A DNA stretch of 35,188 nucleotides from an uncultured Bacteroidales bacterium (GTDB lineage: Bacteria > Bacteroidota > Bacteroidia > Bacteroidales > UBA932), in the NCBI GenBank assembly GCA_945870315.1, contig CAMBRR010000015.1:1-35188 (forward strand), read 5' to 3'. Below, piece after piece: positions 16,769 to 24,800 of the stretch; within the stretch, counting starts at the first letter, position 1; each line of letters opens with the position of its first letter. Below the pieces are notes generated by a model that was not told the origin of the DNA, did not search any database, and worked only from the letters and a program-made list of their open reading frames with translations. Made by a program: the position numbers and the translations under genes.

Positions 16769-18043
16769 ATGAGTGACAAATATTTAGAAGAGATTGACAA
16801 TATGGACTTTACTCCGAGCGATTGGTGCCCGGAAGATTCCATCATAAAGGTCATAGGAGTAGGTGGCGGTGGTTGCAATGCCGTCAACTATATGTACCAT
16901 CAGCGTATCCAGGGATGTACTTTCCTTGTGTGCAATACTGATGCGCAAGCTTTGGAAAATTGCGATGTTCCTATCAAAATCCAGCTTGGAGAAGGACTTG
17001 GTGCCGGTTGTGACCCTACAAAGGGAAGGAATGCAGCCCTGAACTCTCAGGATGAGATTGCAGAAAAGGCCCTCACCGGCACAGAGATGCTGTTCATCAC
17101 TGCGGGAATGGGAGGTGGTACCGGTACTGGAGCGGCTCCGGTAATTGCAGCAATGGCAAAGAAAAAGGGCATACTGACAGTGGGAGTCGTTACCCTTCCT
17201 TTCCACAACGAGGGACAGGATTCTCTGGCAAAGGCAGTTGACGGAATCAATGAACTTGAAAAGAACGTTGACAGTCTGCTGATAATCAATAATGAGAAGC
17301 TTTATGCCTACTATGGAGACCTTCTCATTCAGGACGCCTTTCCGAAGGCGGATGAGGTCCTGGCGACAGCCGTGCGGGGCATAACTGAAATCATAAAGAA
17401 AAGGGGCCATATCAACGTGGACTTCAACGATGTCAAGGCTATGATGAAAAACAGTGGAATGGCTTTGATGGGCTGTGGCACAGGTACTGGCGAGAATAGA
17501 CTTGAGGATGCAGTGAAAAATGCCCTTGAGTCACCTCTGCTCAATGATTTCGACCCGACAACGGCCAAGAATGTGTTGATAAACATCACGGTGGGCCGTA
17601 ATGAGAGGGGAGTGAAAATGACTCAGCTCGAACAAATCAATGCCCTGATTAAGGAATATACAGGGGATGCCAACAATTTCAAGAGTGGAATCGTATTTGA
17701 CGATGACCCGGATTTTGGTGACAGAGTCAATATAACCGTCATAGCCACTGGATTCAAAGGCTCAGTCCTGGACAGTATGGTGAATGTCAAGTTGGGCAAT
17801 ATCATATGGGTTGACCAGGATTTCGTCTATGAAAGAGGACAGACGGACAGTGAAGAAATTGAACTTCCTGAGGTGAGGAGCCACAGAATCGGATACAACA
17901 ATACAGTGGTCAGGAAGAAAAACATCTTCGCAGATGGTGAAAAACCTGTGCTCCTTGTAGAAGAAGCACAGAGTCTAAGCGATTTGGAGAATGTTCCTGC
18001 CATCAGGCGGCGTGCCAACCCTCATAGCAGGACAGAAGAATAA
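16769..18043 (+). CDS. ftsZ: Cell division protein FtsZ (tubulin homologue)
   Basis: GTPase that polymerises into the Z-ring. The 424 aa contain VIGVGGGGCNAVNYMY (28-43), the tubulin signature GGGTGTG (115-121), and the T7 catalytic loop with NVDFNDVKAMM. The second domain includes the GGRNERG-like segment (ITVGRNERGVKM). A C-terminal linker from about 355 ends in LENVPAIRRRANPHSRTEE, whose VPAIRRR resembles the conserved tail that binds FtsA. It is the last gene of the cluster. Its stop is only 1 bp from the purH stop on the other strand, so there is no room for a terminator between them. Confidence 0.98.
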   Translation: MSDKYLEEIDNMDFTPSDWCPEDSIIKVIGVGGGGCNAVNYMYHQRIQGCTFLVCNTDAQALENCDVPIKIQLGEGLGAGCDPTKGRNAALNSQDEIAEKALTGTEMLFITAGMGGGTGTGAAPVIAAMAKKKGILTVGVVTLPFHNEGQDSLAKAVDGINELEKNVDSLLIINNEKLYAYYGDLLIQDAFPKADEVLATAVRGITEIIKKRGHINVDFNDVKAMMKNSGMALMGCGTGTGENRLEDAVKNALESPLLNDFDPTTAKNVLINITVGRNERGVKMTQLEQINALIKEYTGDANNFKSGIVFDDDPDFGDRVNITVIATGFKGSVLDSMVNVKLGNIIWVDQDFVYERGQTDSEEIELPEVRSHRIGYNNTVVRKKNIFADGEKPVLLVEEAQSLSDLENVPAIRRRANPHSRTEE

Positions 18044-18044
18044 G

Positions 18045-19595
18045 TCAGTGTTTGAAGTGACGCATTCCGGTCATCAGCATCGTGATGCCGCATTCGTCAG
18101 CCTTCTTTACGGAGTCCTCGTCACGGACACTGCCGCCCGGCTGGACGATTGCCTTGACTCCGAACCCGGCAGCAAGTGAGACGGTGTCGTCAAATGGGAA
18201 GAATCCATCGGAACCCAGGACGACACCTTCTTTTTGTATGTCCTTTCCGCTCTCCTTGAGAGCTGCAGCAGCCTGCTCCAGAGCGATATGCGCAGAGCCA
18301 ACCCTGTTCATCTGGCCTGCTCCCACTCCGAGGGTCGCGCCATCTTTCACTACGACTATTGCATTGGATTTCACGTGTTTGACTATTCTCCACGCAAAGT
18401 CAAGGTCAATCAACTGCTCTTTTGTAGGTCTGGCTACGGTGACACACATACCCTCTTCCACTGTCTTTGTAACGAGGTCCTGTTCCTGTGCGAGGAGGCC
18501 GCCGTTCATACTTACATATTGCATCTGAGTTTTGTCTGATTTGGACATATCAACCTTCAGAAGGCGTAGGTTCTTCTTGGTGCGGAGCACTTCCAATGCT
18601 TCAGGAGTGAATGAAGGAGCCATTATGATTTCAAGGAAGATTGGTTTCATCAGCTGAGCGGCTTCCTCGTTGATTTCGCGGTTTGTGGCCACTATGCCTC
18701 CGAAGATGCTGACTTTGTCAGCTTCATATGCCCTCTTCCAGGCATCTACTACATCTGTTCCGATGGCTGCGCCACACGGGTTCATATGCTTGAGCCCTAC
18801 ACAGAACGGAGCATCGAACTCCCGAACTATGTTCAGAGCTGCATTGGCGTCCTGTATGTTATTGTAGGACAGTTCTTTACCATTGAGCTGCTCGGCTGTT
18901 GCAAGAGAGTACGGAACCCTTTCAGCGCTTGCATAGAATTTTGCGCTCTGGTGTGGGTTTTCTCCGTAGCGGAGACTCTGCTTGAGGTCATATTCGAGGA
19001 ATAATTTCTCGTTAAGACCGGCAGCCTTGCGCATATAGGTGGCAATCATCATGTCGTATTCGGCAGTGTGGGTGTAAGCCTCGGCTGAAAGTCTCAGACG
19101 GGTTTCCTTCGTGGTGTTGCCGTTTTCCTTTATTTCATTTATTACAAGAGGGTAATTGTCAGGATTGCAGACAACTGTAACGGCACTCCAGTTCTTGGCT
19201 GCGCTGCGGAGCATCGAAGGCCCTCCTATGTCGATGTTTTCGATGGCGTCTTCCATCGTTACATCAGGCTTGGCGATTGTCTGCTTGAACGGATAGAGGT
19301 TAACGCAGACCATATCAATGAATTCGATGCCGTTTTCCTTGAGCTGGTCAATGTGGCTCTGCAGGTCACGGCGTCCAAGCAGTCCGCCGTGGACTTTGGG
19401 ATGGAGGGTTTTCACCCTGCCGTCGCAGATTTCCGGAAATCCGGTAACCTCGCTGATGTTGATGATTTTCAGACCTGCTTCCTGCAGAAGTTTCATTGTG
19501 CCGCCGGTTGCTATGATTTCCCATCCAAGCGACTGAAGTTCTCTGGCGAATTCTACTACGCCGGTTTTATCTGATACGCTGAATAATGCTCTCAT
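18045..19595 (-). CDS. purH: Bifunctional AICAR formyltransferase/IMP cyclohydrolase PurH
   Basis: Does the last two steps of de novo IMP synthesis. The 516 aa begin with the cyclohydrolase (MGS-like) domain: ALFSVSDKTGVVEFARELQ, IATGGTMKLL, TGFPEICDGRVKTLHPKVHGGLL. The transformylase domain follows with RYGENPHQSAKFYA, the catalytic KHMNPCGAAIG, GAGQMNRVGSAHIAL and GSDGFFPFDD. Length is close to the usual 510-530. It lies 8 bp after purM on the same strand and is almost certainly cotranscribed with it. The gene converges on ftsZ with 1 bp between stops. Confidence 0.97.
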   Translation of the reverse strand: MRALFSVSDKTGVVEFARELQSLGWEIIATGGTMKLLQEAGLKIINISEVTGFPEICDGRVKTLHPKVHGGLLGRRDLQSHIDQLKENGIEFIDMVCVNLYPFKQTIAKPDVTMEDAIENIDIGGPSMLRSAAKNWSAVTVVCNPDNYPLVINEIKENGNTTKETRLRLSAEAYTHTAEYDMMIATYMRKAAGLNEKLFLEYDLKQSLRYGENPHQSAKFYASAERVPYSLATAEQLNGKELSYNNIQDANAALNIVREFDAPFCVGLKHMNPCGAAIGTDVVDAWKRAYEADKVSIFGGIVATNREINEEAAQLMKPIFLEIIMAPSFTPEALEVLRTKKNLRLLKVDMSKSDKTQMQYVSMNGGLLAQEQDLVTKTVEEGMCVTVARPTKEQLIDLDFAWRIVKHVKSNAIVVVKDGATLGVGAGQMNRVGSAHIALEQAAAALKESGKDIQKEGVVLGSDGFFPFDDTVSLAAGFGVKAIVQPGGSVRDEDSVKKADECGITMLMTGMRHFKH

Positions 19596-19603
19596 TTCGT
19601 CTT

Positions 19604-20632
19604 CTATAAAATAACAACTCCTTCGGTGTCAGTGATACGTCCGATGACAGAAGCCTTCTCTCCGTGAGCGGCAAGAATTTCAATCGCTTTGCCGGCTTCG
19701 CTTTCGTCAAGGGCAAGTACCATCCCGATACCCATATTGAAGATATTGAACATCTCCCTGTGCGAAACCTTGCCATATTTTTCAAGGAAACGGAAGATTG
19801 GCAGAATCTCCCAGCTGCCTTCCTTGATCTCAATTCCCATTCCCTTGTGAAGGATGCGAGGGATGTTCTCATCGAATCCGCCTCCGGTAATGTGGGCAAC
19901 GCCATGAACATCGCAGTTGCGAATGACATCCAGCACTTGTTTAACATAGATGCGCGTAGGCGTGAGGGCGACTTCTCCGAGACATTTCTCCTCTGAAAGT
20001 TCCGGATATATCTTCTTGATATCCAACTCGTTGTCAGAGAAAATCTTGCGTACAAGGCTGAAACCGTTGGAATGGACTCCGGTTGAGGCAATTCCAACCA
20101 GGACATCACCGACCTTTACCTTGCTTGCGTCAATGAGCCGTGATTTTTCTACCACGCCTGTTGTATATCCGGCGATATCATATTCTCCGTCCAGATACAT
20201 TCCCGGCATCTCGGCAGTCTCTCCTCCGACCAGCGCGCAACCAGCCTGACGGCAGCCCTCGGCTACGCCGGCTACAATGGCCTCGACCTTTGCAGGCTCG
20301 TTCCTGCCTACAGCCACATAATCAAGGAAGAACAGAGGTTCAGCACCTTGGGCGAGAACATCATTCACGCACATTGCAACCGCATCAATGCCGATTGTGT
20401 CGTGTTTGTCCATCGCGAATGCTAATTTGAGTTTGGTACCTACTCCATCTGTACCGCTTACAAGAACCGGCTCTTTGATATTCAGAGCGGAAAGGTCGAA
20501 CATACCTCCGAACGACCCGATATTACCCATCACGCCAGGGCGTGAGGTGGAAGCAACGTGAGACTTGATTCTACGGACTACTTCGTAGCCAGCCTCCAGG
20601 TTTACACCTGCTTTTTCGTAACTTTCAGCCAT
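19604..20632 (-). CDS. purM: Phosphoribosylformylglycinamidine cyclo-ligase PurM (AIR synthetase)
   Basis: Closes the imidazole ring to give aminoimidazole ribotide, step five of purine synthesis. The 342 aa carry the family motifs: [69 protein letters not shown] and [13 protein letters not shown], with the late [13 protein letters not shown]. Length is normal. It is the first gene of a purM-purH operon and has its own promoter at 20662-20693, downstream of a terminator-like hairpin that isolates it from the DUF4783 gene. Confidence 0.97.
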   Translation of the reverse strand: MAESYEKAGVNLEAGYEVVRRIKSHVASTSRPGVMGNIGSFGGMFDLSALNIKEPVLVSGTDGVGTKLKLAFAMDKHDTIGIDAVAMCVNDVLAQGAEPLFFLDYVAVGRNEPAKVEAIVAGVAEGCRQAGCALVGGETAEMPGMYLDGEYDIAGYTTGVVEKSRLIDASKVKVGDVLVGIASTGVHSNGFSLVRKIFSDNELDIKKIYPELSEEKCLGEVALTPTRIYVKQVLDVIRNCDVHGVAHITGGGFDENIPRILHKGMGIEIKEGSWEILPIFRFLEKYGKVSHREMFNIFNMGIGMVLALDESEAGKAIEILAAHGEKASVIGRITDTEGVVIL

Positions 20633-20661
20633 TTTGTGTAGAGTTTGTCGTTAAACGCGCG

Positions 20662-20693
20662 CAAAGATAACCAAATATTGGCTTTTCCTCAAA
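20662..20693 (-). promoter_or_regulatory. Bacteroidota-type promoter of purM-purH
   Basis: On the minus strand TTTG (20690-20693) is followed by 20 nt and TATCTTTG (20662-20669), a full match to the -33/-7 pattern of the main sigma factor in this phylum. Transcription should start near 20655, about 23 nt before the purM ATG. No purine riboswitch was seen. Confidence 0.8.
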
Positions 20694-20721
20694 TATGGGA
20701 TTGGAAAATCCCCGCCGAAAT

Positions 20722-20816
20722 GATAAAATGACAAGAGAGGATGGCCGCCGTCTGTCGACTTGATGCCATCCTCTCTTGAATGTATAACCCTATTATTAAC
20801 AACTAAACTAACCGAT
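20722..20816 (-). ncRNA. Candidate small RNA driven by a sigma54 promoter
   Basis: Predicted from two sequence signals: a -24/-12 site at 20827-20843 puts the start at about 20816 (an A), and a 14-bp-stem hairpin with a T-rich tail ends the transcript near 20722. The RNA would be about 95 nt: roughly 37 nt of U-rich leader (TTAGTTTAGTTGTTAATAAT) and then the hairpin, whose 19-nt loop holds the self-complementary GTCGAC. I see no start codon with an open frame of useful length. It could instead be a 3' UTR product of the DUF4783 mRNA. No RNA family is recognised. Confidence 0.4.
20732..20778 (-). terminator. Rho-independent terminator-like hairpin
   Basis: The arms CAAGAGAGGATGGC (20732-20745) and its exact complement (20765-20778) form a perfect 14-bp stem with a 19-nt loop. 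Read on the minus strand the stem is followed by TCATTTTATCATTT, moderately T-rich; the plus strand side has no T-run. It should end transcription coming from the DUF4783 gene or from the sigma54 site before the purM promoter. Confidence 0.7.
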
Positions 20817-20826
20817 GTAATGAATA

Positions 20827-20843
20827 TGCCAAAACCGTGCCAA
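20827..20843 (-). promoter_or_regulatory. Sigma54-type (-24/-12) promoter after the DUF4783 gene
   Basis: The minus strand reads TTGGCACGGTTTTGGCA. Against TTGGCACG-N4-TTGCA only one of 13 defined positions differs, and GG and GC are exactly 10 nt apart. It begins 11 bp past the DUF4783 stop and points towards the hairpin at 20732-20778. Confidence 0.6.
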
Positions 20844-20853
20844 ATCGCAAAAA

Positions 20854-21258
20854 TTACTCTGATCTTTCAATTTTTATGTGTTGAATCCTGTATCCGCTCT
20901 CATAATAACCGACAAAAATGGTTACAAGGAAGTTTTCTCCCCCGGCATTCAGGGTTCCGAGTGCATATTTCATATTGGATCTCCCCGCCTTATGGGTGAT
21001 TTCAAATGACCGGGGAGTGTAGGACCTGAAAAAGGATTTGATAATCTGGGTTGCCTGGCTACGGCTTGAATCATTGGAATTGGAAAAAATCGTAACTTCG
21101 AGGTTGTCCGAGAACCAGGCCGAGAGACTTTCGGCATCCCCTTTCCCGATGTATTTTGAAATCGGAACGAACACATCGTATCCGCTTCCCTGAGCAAGAA
21201 TGTCGCTGCAGGAAAGGAAGGTCAATGCAGTCGCAAGGCTGATAAAGAATTTATTCAT
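20854..21258 (-). CDS. Small exported DUF4783-family protein
   Basis: A 134-aa protein of unknown function. It starts with a signal peptide (MNKFFISLATALTFLSCSDILAQ), probably cut by signal peptidase I near LAQ-GSG; the Cys at 17 is not in a canonical lipobox because Phe occupies the -3 position. The mature part contains PISKYIGKGDAESLSAWFSDNLEVTIF, a SRSQATQIIKSFF helix and the late strand pattern FLVTIFVGYYESGYRIQHIKIE. This is the NTF2-like layout I associate with DUF4783, a Bacteroidota family often found beside rlmH, as here. It is divergent from rlmH (65 bp between starts). A sigma54-type site at 21286-21301 lies upstream, so its expression may depend on the activator encoded at 25401-26549. 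Confidence 0.8.
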   Translation of the reverse strand: MNKFFISLATALTFLSCSDILAQGSGYDVFVPISKYIGKGDAESLSAWFSDNLEVTIFSNSNDSSRSQATQIIKSFFRSYTPRSFEITHKAGRSNMKYALGTLNAGGENFLVTIFVGYYESGYRIQHIKIERSE

Positions 21259-21283
21259 ATATTTTCATTGGAACCCGGTTCTT

Positions 21284-21317
21284 TTTGCAAAATTCACGCC
21301 ACATTTTGCTATATTTG
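21284..21317 (+). promoter_or_regulatory. Promoter of rlmH and the histidine kinase gene
   Basis: TTTG (21284-21287), 22 nt, then TATATTTG (21310-21317). The -7 box ends only 6 nt before the rlmH ATG, so the transcript may be leaderless or nearly so. The -33 element overlaps the opposing sigma54 -12 element. Confidence 0.6.
21286..21301 (-). promoter_or_regulatory. Sigma54-type (-24/-12) promoter upstream of the DUF4783 gene
   Basis: The minus strand reads TGGCGTGAATTTTGCA: a perfect TTGCA at -12, TGGC at -24 with two changes after it, and GG and GC exactly 10 nt apart. Predicted start about 21275, 17 nt before the ATG at 21258. No TAnnTTTG box is present for this gene. Confidence 0.45.
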
Positions 21318-21323
21318 CACGGT

Positions 21324-21797
21324 ATGAGGATAACATTGCTCACAGTCGGCAGGACCGACAAAGGTTGGATAAGGGATGGCCTGGAAATATATATGTCCAG
21401 ACTGTCTCACTATATCCCTTTCTCCCTGGTGGAAATCCCTGAACTGAAGAATGTTTCGGCACTTTCACAGGCCCAGATAAAAGAAAGGGAAGGGGACCTG
21501 ATACTGAAGAATGTAAAGGCATCGGATGACCTTGTTTTGTTGGACGAAAGGGGAGTGATGAGGTCTTCTGTCGAGTTCGCCTCCTTCCTGCAGGGAAAGA
21601 TGACATCTGGAGGAAAGGATATCGTTTTCGTGATAGGAGGGGCGTATGGATTCAGTGAAGCGGTCTATTCCCGAGCCAACTCTAAGATATCCCTTTCGAA
21701 GATGACTTTCTCCCACCAGATGGTAAGAACGATTTTTGCAGAGCAGCTCTACCGCGCCTTCACCATAATGAAGGGAGAACCATATCACCACGAATGA
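21324..21797 (+). CDS. rlmH: 23S rRNA (pseudouridine-1915-N3) methyltransferase RlmH
   Basis: SPOUT-class methyltransferase that acts on pseudouridine 1915 in helix 69 of 23S rRNA on assembled ribosomes. The frame opens earlier, but the conserved N-terminus MRITLLTVGRTDKGW fixes the start at 21324 (157 aa, the usual length). The C-terminal knot shows DIVFVIGGAYGFSEAV for SAM binding, then SLSKMTFSHQMVRTIFAEQL and the typical ending GEPYHHE. The -7 promoter box ends 6 nt before the ATG. The kinase gene begins 4 bp after the stop, so a housekeeping rRNA enzyme and a sensor kinase seem to share a transcript. Confidence 0.96.
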   Translation: MRITLLTVGRTDKGWIRDGLEIYMSRLSHYIPFSLVEIPELKNVSALSQAQIKEREGDLILKNVKASDDLVLLDERGVMRSSVEFASFLQGKMTSGGKDIVFVIGGAYGFSEAVYSRANSKISLSKMTFSHQMVRTIFAEQLYRAFTIMKGEPYHHE

Positions 21798-21801
21798 CCT
21801 T

Positions 21802-24800
21802 ATGTCTTTGAGAAATTTCATAAACAAGAAACTGACTCTGTTCGTATTTGCCCTGGCTGTAGTTATGTTTGTGTTGTCCCTGGCGGGCAACAATGACATG
21901 AACGACAGCGCGAGGATGGCGGACAAGGTGTCCTACAGAATTGAAAAGAGACTGGAAATTCTTGATGGATTTGTCAACCAGGCTTGTTCTGCTCCCGTTT
22001 CCGAACTGGTGATGATTGACAATCTGCCTTCGGATATGGTCATATACCGCTATGTCAATGATTCCCTCCAGTCCTGGTGCAATCAGTTTCCTATTCTGAA
22101 TGACGATATTTCCTCCAAACTGGTGTTCCAGAGGCTGGGAAATCCGAGGAACTCGATGGTGTCTCCGCTCGTTGACGTTACCGACACCATATCATATATG
22201 AATCTCGGGCAGAAATCATATGTAGTCAAGGCAAGGAGTCTGGAGAATGGTGTCCGTGTCATTGCAGGACTTGAAATCAAAGATATAATGAGGGACGATC
22301 TGCTGAAGGGAGACAATGGTGTCAACGGTCATCTGAAGTTGCCGAGTCGCTTTGCCATCAGTTCATTGGAATCCTCAGGCGGCAGTCCCGTGGTGGTGGA
22401 TGGAGTACCTCTGTTCCAGATAACTACAGATACCAACCTGATAGGGATGTTCAATGACCTCCCGGCCTTGAGATGGATTTCCCTTTTTCTCTTTGTCTTC
22501 TCGACCATCCTGTTTCTGAATAACCGGCGGACTCTGAAGGTTTATATGTCAGTGATGGCTGCTATTACCATCTTTTTCTTCGTGGCATTCATCTGGATTC
22601 AGCAGATGCCTTCATCCTCCGATTTGTTCTCGCCGACCCTGTTTGCAGACGGTTCCGTATTTTCTTCGCTTGGAGCTTTGTTGCTTGTGAATACCTACAT
22701 TACGGCCTTCAATGTCTGCACCTACTTGGTCAGGGCCAGGACTATGGCTATTGTCAGAAAGGATGACCGCCATCGCAGACGGAATCTTGCTATCCACGGA
22801 CTCTGTACCCTTGTGGCCCTGGTCATTACGGCTTTTTATATCATATTCAGTCTCAAGAGCCTGATTCTCAACTCCAAGCTAACTCTTGAACTATACAGAT
22901 TGTCTTCAGAGCTGCTTTATAACCTGCTGGTCTATATGTCCTATACGGGATTGCTTTTCTGTCTGGTGCTGGAAATCCAGATGCTGCGGCCATCGCTCAA
23001 AGAGTTCTTCAATCTTCGATATGATATGTTTGACCGCAAGGCTCTGGTCTTGTGCGCTTTTCTCTTTACGGTCTTTTTCGTTTCGATTTCTTCCATATTG
23101 GGCTTGTCCAAGGAAAAGGACAGGGTGAGCCTATGGTCCAATCGGCTGGCGATAGACAGGGATCTTGCTCTGGAAATCCAACTGAGGATGATGGAAGACA
23201 ATCTGGCTTCGGACCCGGTAATCGCATCACTCGTTTCCATCAATAATCCGGCGGTGCTAATCCAGAACAGGATTTCGGAGTATTATTTCGGCAGGATGAG
23301 ACAGTCCTACAGCGTGGATGTCTCCGTCTATGGCGATTCGGACAGGGAAGGAATGGCTGAGTTCAATTCGGTTCTGCTGGGTGGATCTCCAGTTGCGGAC
23401 AACTCCAAGTTCTTCTATATGACGGATGCCTCAGGACATAGTTACTATGTCGGTGCATTCCTGTATTGGACTGATAATAAGGGGCTTGTGCGTTTGCTTG
23501 CCCGAATTGAAGCTAAATCCAACAGGGAGGACAAGGGCTATGTCAGCCTTCTTGGAAGATATACCGCCCCGGGTGAAATCCAGATTCCGGCATACTATTC
23601 ATATGCGAAATACATAGGAGGCCGTCTGGTCTCATACAAAGGAAACTATCCTTATCCGACCAGGTTTTCGTCCAACGGCCAGGATGTGGAAAAGGGGGAA
23701 ATTACTTCCAGAGTTGACGGCTACCGTCACTTTATCAACATAATCGATTCGAATGAGGTGATTGTGATGTCACGTCCGCGCAGAAACGTGATGGTCTTTT
23801 TCACATCCTTCTCTTACCTCTTCCTCGCACTGTCTGCCTTGCTGTATCTGTGCGGAAGAAGCCGGGTGTCGAAGTATAAATTCAGGAACAATTATTTCCG
23901 CAAACGAATCAATTTGATACTTCTCGGAACCTCGTGCCTGATTCTTGTGTCGCTGATGACTATAAGCGTTGTTTTCGTCTTCAAAAGGAATGAAACCAAT
24001 CAGTTCAACCTGATGTCCAGCAGAATCAACACCGTTCAGGCGCTTGTCAATGCAAGGACGAGGAATATCACAGAATGGAGGCAGATGCTGTCTTCGGATT
24101 TCCAGGCCCAGGTAGAGAATATCAGCAATACCACAAAGAGTGACATCACTTTCTTCACTCCTTCCGGCAAAGTATTCTATTCTACTACTCCGGAGGTGTT
24201 CGAGAGGATGATTCTAGGCAGCAGGATAGACCAGAATGCCTATTATAATATAAGGTATCTCAATCAGCGCTACCATATTCACGGAGAGAAGATGGACAAC
24301 ATCCGTTACTGGTCTCTTTATGCCCCGATGTTCAATGATTCGGGCCAGTTGCTGGCCATAATGGGTATCCCATATACCGAGAAGGTGTATGACTTCAGAC
24401 GCGAGACCTTCTTCCACGCGGCTATGATATTCAACATCTTCATCCTTCTGCTGATAATATCGTTGCTGTTCACTACCAAGGAGGTGAACTCTCTGATGGA
24501 ACCTCTTGCAGAAATGGACCAGAAGATGAAGAGGGCTGATATCCATAATCTGGAATATATTGTCTATAAGAGACAAGATGAAATCACTTCCCTGGTGGAG
24601 TCCTATAACAGGATGGTAAGGGATCTTTCCGAATCAACAAGGCTGCTTGCCCAGGCGGAAAGGGACAAGGCATGGAGCCTGATGGCAAGGCAGGTCGCCC
24701 ACGAAATCAAGAATCCGCTCACACCGATCAAGCTTGAGATTCAGCGCCTTATCAGACTTAAGCAGAAAAACAACCCGGCCTGGGAGGAGAAGTTCGACAA

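Noticed and set aside
20633..20853. A purine or PRPP riboswitch before purM.
   Set aside because: The leader predicted from the promoter at 20662-20693 is only about 23 nt, too short for an aptamer, and no purine-aptamer core was seen.
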